NCBI RefSeq assembly: GCF_037392515.1
Contig: NC_090291.1
Span: forward strand, 15,013,001 to 15,077,000
DNA length: 64,000 bases
Reading direction: 5' to 3'
DNA from: Haliotis asinina
Lineage: Eukaryota > Mollusca > Gastropoda > Lepetellida > Haliotidae
The stretch's first letter is position 1; each line of letters starts with the position of its first letter. Both the position numbers and the translations under genes were made by a program. This document shows, one piece after another, positions 49,601 through 60,030 of the stretch. The notes beneath the pieces are model-generated. The model searched no databases. It was not told the origin of the DNA and saw only the letters and a list, made by a program, of their open reading frames with translations.

Positions 49601-51401
49601 CTTGGTTTAGTTGATGTCTACACATGTTGTTGTTCATTATATCAATTACTGGACTCAATTTTTCTCATGCTACCATCATATCAAGGATTCTCAGATATAA
49701 CATTGACCTTTTTATTGACCTGTATGATTTGCATATTGCAGGTTCTGTGCGCCCGCCTCTCAGTGCCCGATAATGGACCCTGACTGGGAAAGCCCTGAGG
49801 GTGTGCCCATCGAAGCCATCATCTTCGGGGGTAGGAGACCAGAAGGTAGGAACCTTTTGTCATTGATTATCAGATTCTCTAATTAAAAATCTTTAACATT
49901 TCTAAATATAAAACCTATGAAGGTCAGATAGGAATTGTTCTTCAGCGACCCATGCTTGTAAGATGTGATTTACAAGATCAGGTGGTCATGCTTCCTGGCT
50001 TGATTGACAAGTCATTGTATCCTAATTGTTTTGATCGATACTCATGCTGTTGATCACTGGATTGTTTGGTCCAGGCACTGTCAAACAGCTGGAATACTGC
50101 TGAGAGCAGTGTTTCACGGTATTTCCTTTTCAGTCACTGGTCTATTCACTTGGTAGTGATAATCTTCCATCACGTTCAAAATTTGGTTTTGTCTACAGGA
50201 GTTCCGCTGGTCTATGAGTCTTTCAACTGGCAACATGGTGTGTTCCTTGGTGCCGCCATGAGATCTGAATCTACAGCTGCCGCAGAACACAAAAGTAAGC
50301 AAGTTAATATGGTGTTTCAATCATTTGTGCAATGCAGAACAATCACTTTGAACCAGAGAGCAAAACCAATAATCGTATGTCCACTCATTGCATAAAATGA
50401 GGTGGTTAAACCATTCATGTGACACACCAAAGACCAGGGTTTAATTCCCCACATAGGTACAATGCGTGAAGCCCATTTCTAGTGTCCACAGCAATAATAT
50501 TGCTGGAATATTGTTAAAATAGGCGTAAAACTATACTCATTCATTACATGAATCACATTGTCACAGGTGTCATCACCTCAAATGTGACTTTGTACCCTGA
50601 TGACAACAGGATCTCAGTAGCAAGGGGCAGTGGGGTAGCCCAGTGATTACATCGATACAATGTGTGGACCCTATTTCTGGTGTTCACTGCTGCGATATTG
50701 CTGGAATATTGCTGAAAGCGGCCTAAAAGGAAGTCACTATTCAGGGATAGATAACTGTAAAATCAGACATATTGATTCAGGCTTTTCATCTCATTAACCT
50801 GACAGCAATGTCAGAAATTACTCATTCACAATGGTGTTTTTGATGGTATGTTTATGTCTTTTTTGCTACAGTTTGATTGTAAATCTGAAACAAATGCATA
50901 TCTGGGTTATTTCAAAATCCTAAAATTCATCTGTTTTATCTTGCAGCCAAACAAATTATGCACGATCCCTTTGCCATGCGACCATTCTTCGGGTACAACT
51001 TTGGGGATTATCTGAAACACTGGCTGAGTTTCCAAGAGCGCCAAGCGACACTACCCAAGATCTTTCATGTTAACTGGTTCCGCAAGGACAACAATGGACA
51101 ATTCCTGTGGCCAGGTTTTGGCGAGAATGCCCGTGTGTTGGACTGGATCTTCCGTCGTGTTGATGGAGAGGACATTGCAAATGAATCCGCCATCGGTTAC
51201 ATTCCCAAATTGGACTCTTTAAACCTCAGTGGCCTTGAAAAGCCTGTAGATCTTCAGGAATTGTTCCGCCTGCCTGCCGAATTTTGGCAGAAAGAGGTCA
51301 ACGCCATCTACAAGTATTTTGATGAGCAGGTAAACGGAGACCTCCCTCCTGCAGTCATGGAAGAACTGAAGTCCCTTGAGAAGCGAGTTTCTCGTCTGTG
51401 A
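37645..51401 (+). CDS. PCK1: Phosphoenolpyruvate carboxykinase (GTP), ten exons, complete
   Basis: Converts oxaloacetate and GTP to phosphoenolpyruvate, GDP and CO2, the committed step of gluconeogenesis; in molluscs also used in anaerobic succinate metabolism. Coding exons: 37645-37688, 43999-44259, 44878-45062, 46515-46718, 47297-47484, 48064-48277, 48732-48936, 49742-49845, 50199-50294, 50947-51401. All junctions are GT-AG with matching phases, giving 651 aa (vertebrate cytosolic form about 622). Visible motifs: substrate loop [28 protein letters not shown]-loop FPSACGKTN with Cys316 and Lys318; metal-binding VGDDIAW (Asp338, Asp339); guanine-binding Phe545, Phe553, Phe558 in [16 protein letters not shown]. 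These sit at a constant offset of 28 from the human numbering I remember. The start [15 protein letters not shown] is acidic and unlike a mitochondrial presequence, so a cytosolic enzyme is inferred. Exon 1 was chosen because its phase 2 fits exon 2 and it follows the TATA box by about 95 bp; it is the least certain exon. Confidence 0.95.
39717..39971 (+). repeat. SINE-A copy with 14-bp TSD
   Basis: Full-length copy from CTGTGAAGGTCCTGGAGTAG to AAACTGAACTC. The flank ACCTTCAAGGAGAT (39703-39716) recurs as ACCTTCAAGGAAAT (39972-39985), one mismatch. The tail has been reduced to a single ACTC. Confidence 0.92.
41228..41325 (+). repeat. SINE-B copy, 5' truncated
   Basis: Starts at TCATGGGTACAATGTGTGAA and ends GCCACATAAAACCATACTCA. 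The tRNA-like head is absent. Confidence 0.8.
41332..41492. repeat. foldback MITE-like element
   Basis: About 60-bp inverted arms: CTCCTTTCACAAAGCAGCCT with CCCATTCTTTAACATTG on the left, and on the right the reverse complements of CTCCTTTCACAAAACAACCT and CCCATTCTTTAACACTG. The loop between them is about 35 bp. No coding capacity; likely a non-autonomous DNA transposon of unknown family. Confidence 0.75.
42690..42778 (-). repeat. SINE-A head fragment
   Basis: Only the 5' third is present, as TAGTCGCCTCTTACCACAAG to GGACCTTCACGGGTC. SINE copies normally lose the 5' side, so loss of the 3' side suggests later deletion. Confidence 0.85.
43440..43517. repeat. (GATAT)n microsatellite
   Basis: About 14 pentamer units near the 3' end of PEPCK intron 1. 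Confidence 0.96.
44288..44796. repeat. three SINE-A copies in PEPCK intron 2
   Basis: A plus copy with a large central deletion (44288-44428, ending in (ACTC)n), a reverse copy (44486-44698) and a plus 3' fragment (44699-44793, tail CATCAAACAACAAAC). They fill most of the 618-bp intron. Confidence 0.85.
45116..45262 (+). repeat. SINE-B copy in PEPCK intron 3
   Basis: Head AGTGGGGTAGCCTAGTGGTT and an eroded B box (CAGGTTCTAATCCTCAC), with tail ATAAAACCACACCTATTAAC. Confidence 0.85.
45556..45672. repeat. foldback pair of Penelope-like-type tails
   Basis: The left arm GAATGAAGATTTTATGGATA..CTTCTTTATTATGGGA is repeated inverted on the right at 45625-45671. The arms match the tail phrase of 36935-37010 (ATAATAAAG, GATATCCATAAAAT) and a single copy at 54335-54430. 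The left arm reads CGAAACGTT on the minus strand next to the loop. Confidence 0.5.
46205..46300 (-). repeat. SINE-C (tRNA-Leu-like head), copy 2
   Basis: The plus strand shows CAGAATCAGGCACCTAATCG and GACGAAGTCAGCTGCCTAAC, matching copy 1 at 29515-29612 in the same reverse orientation. Confidence 0.6.
46345..46484 (+). repeat. SINE-B copy just before PEPCK exon 4
   Basis: Eroded copy with GAAGACCAGGGTTTGATTCC and GAAGCCCATTTCTGGTGT. Its tail, CATAAAACCATACTCC, ends about 30 bp before the exon 4 acceptor. Confidence 0.8.
46860..47010 (+). repeat. unclassified dispersed repeat, copy 2
   Basis: Partner of 2790-2960, here in PEPCK intron 4. Confidence 0.4.
48463..48560 (+). repeat. SINE-C (tRNA-Leu-like head), copy 3
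   Basis: ATGGTAGTTGAGTGGGTTAG, then CTGATGTTTAGGTGCCATTC and GATGTGGGTTGAAAT, in sense orientation in PEPCK intron 6. More eroded than copies 1 and 2. Confidence 0.5.
49246..49513 (+). repeat. SINE-A copy in PEPCK intron 7
   Basis: Near full length, from TCAAGGGTAAAATATATCTT to TAAATTCATTCACTCACTC. The 5' end has lost the GACCCGTGAAGG string. Confidence 0.88.
49911..50118 (+). repeat. SINE-A copy in PEPCK intron 8
   Basis: Starts AAACCTATGAAGGTCAGATA, keeps GATCACTGGATTGTTTGGTC and ends GAGAGCAGTGTTTCACGG without a simple tail. It ends about 80 bp before the exon 9 acceptor. Confidence 0.85.
50396..50745 (+). repeat. two SINE-B copies in PEPCK intron 9
   Basis: The first (50396-50548) has a shortened head (GAGGTGGTTAAACCATTCAT) and tail AACTATACTCATTCATT. 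The second (50624-50744) has head GCAGTGGGGTAGCCCAGTGA but lacks the B-box region. Confidence 0.85.
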
Positions 51402-52550
51402 TACCTTCATCCTCATGAACCCACCCTCTGGAACTACAGCGACCATTTCACAGACATATGTCATCATTTCACTATCAATGAGCATCTTTTGTAAAATATC
51501 ACCTGTTGCTCAAAACCTGGCATTTCCAGTATGTGTGGAACAACAAGTCATTTGAAAGCACTGTCATTAGAGAAATAGATTGTATTGTTGGCGAAATACA
51601 TTTTACGTCTAGTCCTAACAGAATTAGTGATAGATCATGTTGCAATATGTTGAACCAGAAGCGGATAGATTTGGGGGGCATGATAGCTGCAATATTCATT
51701 GTTAGAATAAATATGGTCATTTTGTTGTATTTCCATGTGTCACAATGTTCAATATTGATTATGACTAAGTATTGATAGTCTGTGCACAAAATGTCTACTA
51801 TGTAGATGTGCATTTTATCAGAATAAGATTATGGAACACATTACTTATTTTAGTACCCCATGTTGTATCAAACTTTCACTGATATTTAGATAAACTGTTT
51901 TATCATTGCTCTGTTTAATTTAATGTCAGTACATTCCATGTCAAGTTATATGAATATGTGTGCTTTTATTTCATCCACTTTCAGAATATTTTAACATGTT
52001 TTAGACGCTGTTATTTCTGACCTAACTATTAGGCCAAACTACACGAATTGATTCACCTTTTGGAAACGGTTCCTTGCCATTTTGGTTTCAGGACACCGCT
52101 GCCAGATCGTCTATAACAGAAACTGAAATATTCCTTATCATATATTTAGTACTGATTTGGTTAATGTGCCCTGTCACCGACAGTGCCTGAGAAAAAAAGG
52201 ACATTGTACATTCACTGACTAAGAAATGGCAGATTATGTTTAAAGATTTTCATTTTATCTGAGATTCAACTCTAAACAAACTCGCTTTTTACCTCAACAT
52301 ATTCTTCTGACTGAATGGAATGTGTTTTATCCGTTAAGTATTAGACTAGAATTGTGTGATAATCTCTGTGAATAAGGAGATAATGGCTGTGATTCTGTGA
52401 ATGCATGTGTTCATTCTCGTAACGTGTCAATCTGCTAATGTGTTCGATTTCATATAGGTGTATTTTTATATCTGTTGAGATTTTAACTTGGGGAATGTGG
52501 ATCTATCCCCATAATGCAATGGAAATAAACTGAAGGGTTGTTTTAATGCG
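51402..52550 (+). other. PEPCK 3' untranslated region and poly(A) signal
   Basis: About 1.1 kb of AT-rich sequence without coding potential or SINEs follows the TGA at 51399-51401. A canonical AATAAA at 52524-52529 is followed by a GT-rich stretch (GTTGTTTTAATGCGTGTTCT), the normal layout for cleavage near 52545. Earlier AATAAA-like strings (for example near 51707) could give a shorter form. Confidence 0.75.
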
Positions 52551-53666
52551 TGTTCTGTTATTTTATGAAGACAATTTGTAGCTTACATGACAAAAGCAAA
52601 AACGATTTAATTGTTTAATGCATTATTTCAGTTGTATGTGTAAATCAGTGCATAAATTTGCCTCTGCTAGAATCTACACTTTACTGAGGAAGCGTAATCT
52701 CTCATAGACCAATTAACCACTTTCTGGGTGTCCCAAGGGTGTCCTGATGATCGAAAGTAATTGAATATTAGATTGAAAGAAGTATTAAAATTAATAACTG
52801 GTTGTAAAAAATATGTTTCCAAATAATCAGAATTTTGTTATTTTAGTATAGCCATAACTGAATGAAGTAAACTAACCATTAATTTGAGGAATATTCACAA
52901 AAATAACATTCTGTTGTGTGAATAATTGGACAAACATTTGCTCAACAGCGTAAAGCTGTCCACTTGGTAAGATTTTAATCACTTTATTGTTTAATTACAA
53001 TTCCAGTGCCTTTCTTGCATGCATGAATTTCTTTGCAAAACAGTATTAGTTATGAAAAACATTAATTAGAAAAAAACTGTGGAAAACCTTAAAACTTGGT
53101 GATTACATAAAGAGTGTATGTATTTCGATTAGTATAATTGTTGACCGCAAGTCCTAGGATATAGTGGATTTGGTGTCCAAGTCCCAACACCATCAGTTAC
53201 TTTCAGACCTGGGAGCCATGCCATTTAATCTTGTCACGGGGAGACACAAAGTATGTGATCTAGATAATATGTGACGACTCTAAAGGTATGGCTTCCAATC
53301 CAGGGCAGTACTTGACCTAACAAAAGTACCTTAATATGTAATTCTTCATTCTCTAAATGGCATTGTGTATTCATGACATGGTATAGTCTTGACAGGCAAC
53401 TTGAACCAGCAATTCTTGATACGAGGGGAGATAATCCATTCATTGTAGGATTAGCAATAGACATGTTCAGTCTCTGAATATGTGTAATTTTGATGTAATA
53501 CACTAATACATATAAACTGAAAAGGAGCCCCAGGGAGATTAGAGATTCCTGACCCTGAGGAAATCTAGACTTGCTTTAGCGTTTCAGAGAGGGCTTGGTA
53601 GTAGGGAGTGAGTTTAGTTTAGTTTTGCTCATGTTATGGTACATTGCTTTTAGTTTGGTTATTTGG
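52551..53666. other. intergenic DNA
   Basis: No gene or clear repeat recognised between the PEPCK poly(A) site and the SINE-A cluster. Confidence 0.5.
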
Positions 53667-53996
53667 TTGTTAAACGCTGCCCTCAGCAATATTATAGCTA
53701 TATGGCGTCAGTCTGTAAATAATCCAGTCTGAAACAGACAATCCGGTGATCCAACAGCATCTGCGCAATTGGTAACCAATGACGTGTCAATCAAGTCAGC
53801 GATCCCGTTAGTCGCCTCTTATGACAAGCACACTCACCTGTAATGGCAAGCATGGGTTGCTGAAGGCCTATTCTACAAGTCAGCGAGCCTGACCACCCGA
53901 TCCCGTTAGTCGCCTCTTACTACAAGCAGAGTCACCTTTCATGGCAAGAATGGGTTGCTAAAGGCCTGTTTTACCCTGGACCTTTACGGGTCTGGC
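53667..53996 (-). repeat. SINE-A copy with a tandemly duplicated head
   Basis: After the usual reverse copy ends at GAAGGCCTATTCTAC (53877), the segment AAGTCAGCGAGCCTGACCAC to GACCTTTACGGGTC repeats the head third a second time. Confidence 0.88.
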
Positions 53997-54078
53997 AGTA
54001 GGGAAAAGGATGTGGTTTAGGGACTGTGATACAGAACTAGATAAGCATAGTTTGTTTTAAACCACTCCTGAGAATCAC

Positions 54079-54322
54079 TAGCAACCCATGCTTGCCATAA
54101 AAGGTGACTATGCCTGTCGTAAGAGGCGACTAACGGGATTGCGTGGTCAGGCTCGCTGACTTGTTTGACACATGTCATTGTTTCCCATTGGCGCAGATCA
54201 ATGCTCATGTTGTTGATCACTGGATTGTCTGGTCCAGACTCAATTATTTACAGACTGTCGCCATATAGCTGGAATATTGCTGAGTGCGGCGTAACACTAA
54301 ACTCACTCACTCACTCACTCAA
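54079..54322 (+). repeat. SINE-A copy, head-to-head with the preceding one
   Basis: Starts GCAACCCATGCTTGCCATAA (5' end trimmed) and ends in CACTCACTCACTCACTC. With 53667-53996 it forms an inverted pair about 80 bp apart. Confidence 0.92.
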
Positions 54323-54334
54323 AGGCATTTAGAA

Positions 54335-54430
54335 GTGGAATGCATAAGAAAATCAAGATTTATTTATGTCGACTTCTTTATTGTGAATAACACGTCGTAT
54401 GCTTGCTTGTTCATCAGAAAATGTTATTTC
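54335..54430 (-). repeat. Penelope-like-type tail, single copy
   Basis: On the minus strand: TTCTGATGAACAAGCAAGCA then GACGTGTTATTCACAATAAA and GAAGTCGACATAAATAAATC. CTGATGA is the invariant first core of hammerhead ribozymes. This is an old fragment; family by motif only. Confidence 0.4.
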
Positions 54431-54699
54431 TATAAAGCATGGCAACTTCTGTGATCCTTTGGATATTTGTAATTCAAAATGATAAGAGGTTTAGGTTTTG
54501 ATATCCACATCACGAAGGCGTGTTTATATCAATCATGATATAAATAATATCTTAGTATTTTATGTTATTTAATAACCATATTATACATGGTGCGTTTACA
54601 CTCTTTGCAGATCTCCTTAATTTATGATCGATCGTCAAAAACCAGTCATCTGCAAAAGTAGTATCTACTTATTTAAATATTTAATACAATGACATATCA

Positions 54700-54770
54700 T
54701 TTCTGGTGTCCCTCTTCGTGATATTTCTGGAATATTGATAAATGCGGAGTAAAACCATACTCATACACAC
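54700..54770 (+). repeat. SINE-B 3' fragment
   Basis: ATTTCTGGTGTCCCTCTTCG to GAGTAAAACCATACTCATAC, tail-proximal part only. Confidence 0.8.
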
Positions 54771-55565
54771 CATACAAATAGCATCAATGGGTGGGAAGTT
54801 TCTTTGACGAGGCATAATAGTCATATGACGGCACTGAAAAAAACATTAAACAAAAACTGGTGATATATTTTCAAAAAAAAACTAGCCATCACCATTTTTC
54901 AGTCCAAGAACGTTGTGTTCGCGTCAATTGGAAATAACTGTTGTTCATACCACTACATGTCGTTATGCGTGGATCAAAATCGGTAAGAAGGAAGGATAAC
55001 AACCTATATATGAACAATTTCTTTATTTCTATGAGAGCCACATATATTGTTATCCTTCCATATTGTTCCAACCTCTAAATGCCTTTCAGCAGCTGACTCG
55101 TCGCGTTAGGACTGGCATATTGCCCCTGTGACGTACTCATTCACTTTCAGCTGCTGTGGGTTTAGGTTAATGCTCGGTGTCTTGATAACAAAATACATTT
55201 ACAATCGTATTTATCTTTGTGCTTAAAGTAATTCATATCCCGGCACTAGCCAGAGAGGCTGTGCCCACCGATACTATTTTTAGACATTTTGCGAACGTTG
55301 CGAGAATGCGTGCGCTGACGCAAGATCGTGGGGAATCCCCATTGAGAAAGTAGTCCCGGGACGAGAGTCGTTTATAGAGAGTCATAGAAATATCGTTCGA
55401 AAGATACAGTCTTCGAAAAAAAAATTCGCACACAGCGATTTTTTTTATCTAATTAATTCATGTATGTATGTGCTATTTCTGACTTTTTCACAAGCATATA
55501 ATGTCAATGTATGTAGAAATAGAATGTAGAAATCGAAAAATACACTGAAAAGATCCGGGTTAGAA
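54771..55565. other. unassigned DNA
   Basis: A short imperfect inverted repeat (GGAAGGATAACAAC..TATATATG near 54992 and its complement near 55052) is present. A minus-strand open frame at 55233-55433 lies in a GC-richer patch and is unrecognised. Confidence 0.4.
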
Positions 55566-55742
55566 TTGAGTGAGTTTAGTTTTACGCCGCACTGGGCAAT
55601 ATTACACCCGTGTGGCAGCGGTCTGTAAATAATCGAGCCTGGACCAGCAATCCAGTGAACAACAATATGAACATCTTTCTACGCAGTTGGGAACCAATCG
55701 GAAATGTGTCAGCCAATCAGCTAGCTTGACCACCCGTACTGA
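55566..55742 (-). repeat. SINE-A copy, 5' truncated
   Basis: Reverse copy with GAGTGAGTTTAGTTTTACGC at the tail end, lost after CTTGACCACCCGTA. Confidence 0.87.
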
Positions 55743-56733
55743 GGTAAATATGGTCACGTACTTAAATGTCTAAATACACTTAGAACTAAACTGGACAGAA
55801 TTATTATTAAAACGAAATGAGCTGGCCACTGTAACTTTATAATGTTCGCAAAATGCTTGACGACGAGCCCTTATCAAGTCGGTTGTCGTCAAGCGTCTGA
55901 AGTACAGGCCCGTGCCAGTTATATTCGGCCAATTGACGTAATTTACGTAGACTTGCATGTTAATTTAGTATGGCATAAGTAATTTGCGTGAATTTAATTT
56001 TCGTAAGATCCTAGTGAAGTTTTGCACATTTGTGAGGAATCATCTTACCTTCAAGCACAATTTTTGTTTCATTTTCGGTGGCTTATTTATCGAATGTCAA
56101 CATGTACAGTACCGTAAACACCTTCAAATGGAAAATGGAACTGAAATTATGTACTCAGAGCAGAGATGATTTCAAATTCGCCTCTCAAATTTGACAAAGA
56201 TCCACCTTAAACTCACTTCATGTTTTTTTGGGTTTTTTTTATGAAACACTGAAATAACACGTAAGTCAACACAAATGACGTCATGTGGCAAAAATGTAAC
56301 TGGCACGGGTCTGTAGCTCACCTCTTGATGTCCTGTCACCCGAGTTCATTATTGACGATATTTCTGACTCAATTTGTCACGTGTACCCGTGATGTTATGC
56401 ACTTTCTTGGTGGTACCAACCGTAACATGAATTACACGTTGCTTACAAGTTTCATAAATTACAACATACAGCAATAAAGACATCGACTGGAACTCTAACG
56501 TTGTTAAGCACTGAACAAAATGGCGGCTGGTAGTATAGGCAAAGGTCACGGACGAATGTCGTCACTCTCAATAGTCACCAGTTTTTTTTTCTATGACGTG
56601 TCCATATTTGTTGAAAATGTGACAGTGACATACGTCGTTTGTTGTAAGCACTAAATGCTTCAAAACCGATGCCCTTGTTTTCATTCGTATTTTATTGGAA
56701 ATTGTATTAATTTTACCACTAATAACGGTAACG
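55743..56733. other. unassigned DNA left of the Harbinger insertion
   Basis: An ATGGCGGCTGG start-like string at 56520 opens a 44-codon plus-strand frame that I do not recognise. No exon structure can be supported. Confidence 0.4.
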
Positions 56734-56842
56734 CTATTTTTCAGGGCAGTATAATTTGCAGAAGTACTCGGTCTTTTCAACTGCCCTCCTTCGTCAGGTA
56801 CTTCATGAAAGACATCGGGCTTCTGCAAATGATGATGCCCTG
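56734..56842. repeat. hairpin repeat, target of the Harbinger insertion (left part)
   Basis: With the transposon and one CTG removed, 56734-56842 joins 63858-63864 into a 116-bp inverted repeat: CTATTTTTCAGGGCA..ATTTGCAGAAG on the left against the complement CTATTTTCAGGGCA..ATTTGCAGAAG on the right, about 28 of 31 positions matching. Inside, a perfect 7-bp stem GAAGTAC/GTACTTC (56761-56767, 56798-56804) encloses, on the minus strand, CTGACGA and later GAAA, as in a hammerhead core. It is either a short foldback element or a structured RNA remnant. Confidence 0.6.
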
Positions 56843-57144
56843 GGGCCGGATTCACCAAACTTCTTAGAATTTTCTTAGTTTTTATGCTTAAGTTTCTTAA
56901 GAATTCTTAGCTGAGAATTTATCTTAAGTAGCAATCCACTAAGCCACTAAGCCTAAATCTTAGCTAAGAAATTTAGAAATTCTTAGAATTTTCTTAGCGG
57001 TAATCGCTTGGAATTATGGGATGCAAAGTTATGCTAAGAATTTTCTTAGATGACGTATTTGGAATTCCCCGTATCTATTAATAGCACACTTGAACTCTCC
57101 TCGCGTGGAGATTGAAAAGAAAATTTACGCAGACGACAATAACA

Positions 57145-60030
57145 ATGTCAATGGACAAGAAAATTACAAGAAAGCCAAACTGGACGGCGGAGCAGACCTT
57201 GTTCTTAGCGCGCCTCGTGGAACAGAACAAGGCTGTGTTGCTCGGCCGATTTGGCCCGGGCGTGACATCATCCCGAAAAAAGGAGATCTGGACGGACATT
57301 ACGAAGCAAATAAATGCCACCTTCACAGGTAAGTGACGATACTTTAAGATATTATCACCTTATGCCCGAAATTGTGAAGTATTTGCCTCCTACGATAATT
57401 CACTTATTAATGTATGTTTGTTTGTAATAATGTAAACGTTGAAATAATTGCAAGCTGAAAAAGTGGGATGGCCGATATGTGCTATTTTCGATCACCCATC
57501 TCAAAACATAATCGATTACCCATCTCAAAACTTAGACAAGTGGTAACAACATATTGTCTGTGCAGCTTATTATGATCATTTGAAGTAACAGTTGCATACG
57601 TGAAATGTTGTGCATTTTCATTTGTAAAAGCTTACAAGTATACGAAAACACACACATATGTAGTAAATACTAGTATGTTCATGGAACTAGCGAGTGGAGT
57701 ATATATATATTTACAATATTAATTGTTGATCGTTTAATCTGGTTGCATGGTCAATTGTAAAATTTTTCATTACTGAAAATAACAAGAATAAATCAATGTT
57801 GATTTGATATGTTGATAATTATTAGTTTTATCTTGGAAGTACAGGTTGATATTCAGGTATTATCCAAGCAGGTAAGATATTTCTACTGTAGGATTTCATG
57901 AAAGAATCACACATAAAACATTCCATTTCAACAAAGTGTGAAAGACTCACACATGTATGAGTTTGTTGTCCAAATGTGAAAAACTCACACATTATCATTA
58001 TATTTTACCCTGTGTCTGTAAGACTCACACATTATGATTTTATTTTACCCAGTGTGAAAGATTCACACAATGACACATTATGATTTTATTTCAAGCAGTG
58101 TGAAAGACTCACACATCATGATTTTATTTTAACCAGTGTGAAAGATTCACACATTATGATTTTATTTTAATCAGTGTGAAAGATTCACACATCATGATTT
58201 TATTTTAACCAGTGTGAAAGATTCACACATTATGACAAATTTGTTATGTTGTGTTTGCAAGATGTGTCTCATTAATTTATTTGATCAAACACTGACCCCT
58301 TTGAGTTATTGTTCCTCATCTTGACTCCCTTAAAGCTTTTGAATGGCAGTCCATTATATGGAGTTGGTTCAATTCCAACCAAAGGCATACACAGAGTCAG
58401 TGTTTATTTGTTCCTTAAGTTACTATTAACAGTGCTATGTTGAAATAGCACTAATTTTCTGTAATGTGACTAATTTTGGTTTGCTGAATTGGGCTCTTTT
58501 CATACACACCCTTACAATGAACCTGTGTTAATGCCATAACTGGGATTACAATAACTTTAGATCATGAAATTAATAAAGTAAATTTATTGCAAATGTATAT
58601 ATTTGATGTAATATTTTTTATTCAAAACATTTAATGGAATATATTTGTCCTTTTCCCAGGATGTGTTAGAACTAGCGAGGAGGTGGAGAAGAAGTGGCAC
58701 AACACTCAGGCCAAGTCAAAATATGACATCGCAGCATACAAGAAAGGGGCTGCATCTACAGGTGAGAGTTCAAATGTAGATTTAGGATCTAAACTAACAG
58801 ATTTTTGTCAATCTGTTGTTCATGAGAAGTGATTATTTTGAAGAAGAATAAAAAGAGTAATAATTACTGATTTTCATATTAATGATTGAATGTTGTATGA
58901 TTATCTGGGCAATGTCATATCACGTTTGTACTAATGTAACATCAATTACACCTTCTTAAAATAAAGTGCTATGGATAAATGACACTTGTAAGTGTGCAAT
59001 ATTAGGCTGTTTACAGGCAATTTCATTTTAAGTTGTACAAAACCCCAACAACATTAATACCACCCAAACTCATAGAAAATATGTTGAATAACACCTCCTC
59101 CTGAAAAATATGATTTTTGCACATGTTTGATTATTGATCAATGTATGGTGAACCATGTAGTGTCTGTACATTGTAGGTGGTGGACCATCGCCATTCCCAC
59201 TGTTAAATGAAACAGCTGAGGTTGTGTGGGACATTCTGGGGAAGGACAATGTGTGCATATCAGGAATCCCTGAGTCAATGGATTCAACTTTACTCCAGAT
59301 TCAGGATTCTGCTGAGTCAAGGTTTATCAAAATGTTATGCTTTATTGTTTGTCGTAATACCTACAATGAAATTAGGTTCATCACATTCTAAATATTCTTG
59401 CCATAGCATAAGGTCTCACGCAAAATCAAGGAAATCACTAAGAGTATTAATAACAAATTTCATTTTTAAAATAACTCCAGAAAAAAATGATATTTATCCA
59501 TTGAGTTTCATTAACTTGTCATTTTTATAATTTACATAGTGTTTTATACATGAAACAATTCAAAAAGCGATGCCAGCTAAGTCTTACCACCTACATGAAA
59601 AGACCATTAGGCTTGACCTACTAAAAAATCAAATATGTGTATAAATAATTGCTGTTCAATTTTGACCAGATTACAAGTCAAGCTGATTATATTTCATTTT
59701 AATTTCAGTGATGCCATGACATTGTTAAACATACAGTCGCTGCCAGGTGTGGAGGGGTCTTTTCATGTTGTCGACAGTGTGGCAGATGTGGCAGATGTGG
59801 CATTTACTCCAAGTACACCTGTAGATGCTTCAGCGACTCCAGTCAGGCCTACAGAGAAAGTCTCTTCACGAAGTAGAGAAAGATTTGCTCCACCATCAAG
59901 ACCATCCCATGTTCCATCTTGCAGTGAATGTGATGAGCTGCATCACAAAAAAATGAAATTGGAAATAGAAGTTCTGGAACTCAAAAAGAAAGTAATGGAA
60001 CATAAACTAAGGAAAATTATGGAAGAGTAG
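57145..60030 (+). CDS. Harbinger Myb/SANT-like DNA-binding protein (NAIF1-like)
   Basis: The accessory protein of Harbinger elements; it binds subterminal DNA and brings the transposase to the nucleus and the ends. Exons: 57145-57328, 58660-58761, 59177-59321 and 59709-60030, all GT-AG and in phase, giving 250 aa. Residues about 10-95 form a Myb/SANT-like trihelix domain: NWTAEQTLFLARLVEQNKAV, FGPGVTSSRKKEIWTDITKQ, then CVRTSEEVEKKWHNTQAKSK. These match the pattern of NAIF1-type proteins (W..E...L..LV..N...L, W..I...IN, K.KW). The middle is Ser/Pro/Thr-rich. The C-terminus has a C-x2-C-like SCSECDELHHKKMKLEIEVL and a charged coiled coil ending KLRKIMEE. A TATTAATA string at about 57076 may act as TATA box, and AATAAA lies at 60238-60243. 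The start is the first ATG in frame; a second follows two codons later. Confidence 0.9.
57886..58240. repeat. 38-bp palindromic minisatellite inside the Harbinger element
   Basis: Eight diverged units in intron 1 of the Myb-like gene. The last four are exactly 38 bp apart (58098, 58136, 58174, 58212). Each carries the dyad GTGTGAAAGATTCACAC (arms GTGTGAA/TTCACAC) followed by AT.ATGATTTTATTT. Confidence 0.93.

Noticed and set aside
56742-56842. A plus-strand terminal exon reading YSVFSTALLRQVLHERHR and ending across the Harbinger site
   Set aside because: The frame looks protein-like after removing the transposon, but the segment is an inverted repeat, which explains the sequence better; no upstream exon was found.
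57090-57332. An 80-codon plus-strand frame overlapping the Myb-like exon 1
   Set aside because: Shadow of the true frame: the Myb-like frame has the conserved Trp pattern and splices in phase.
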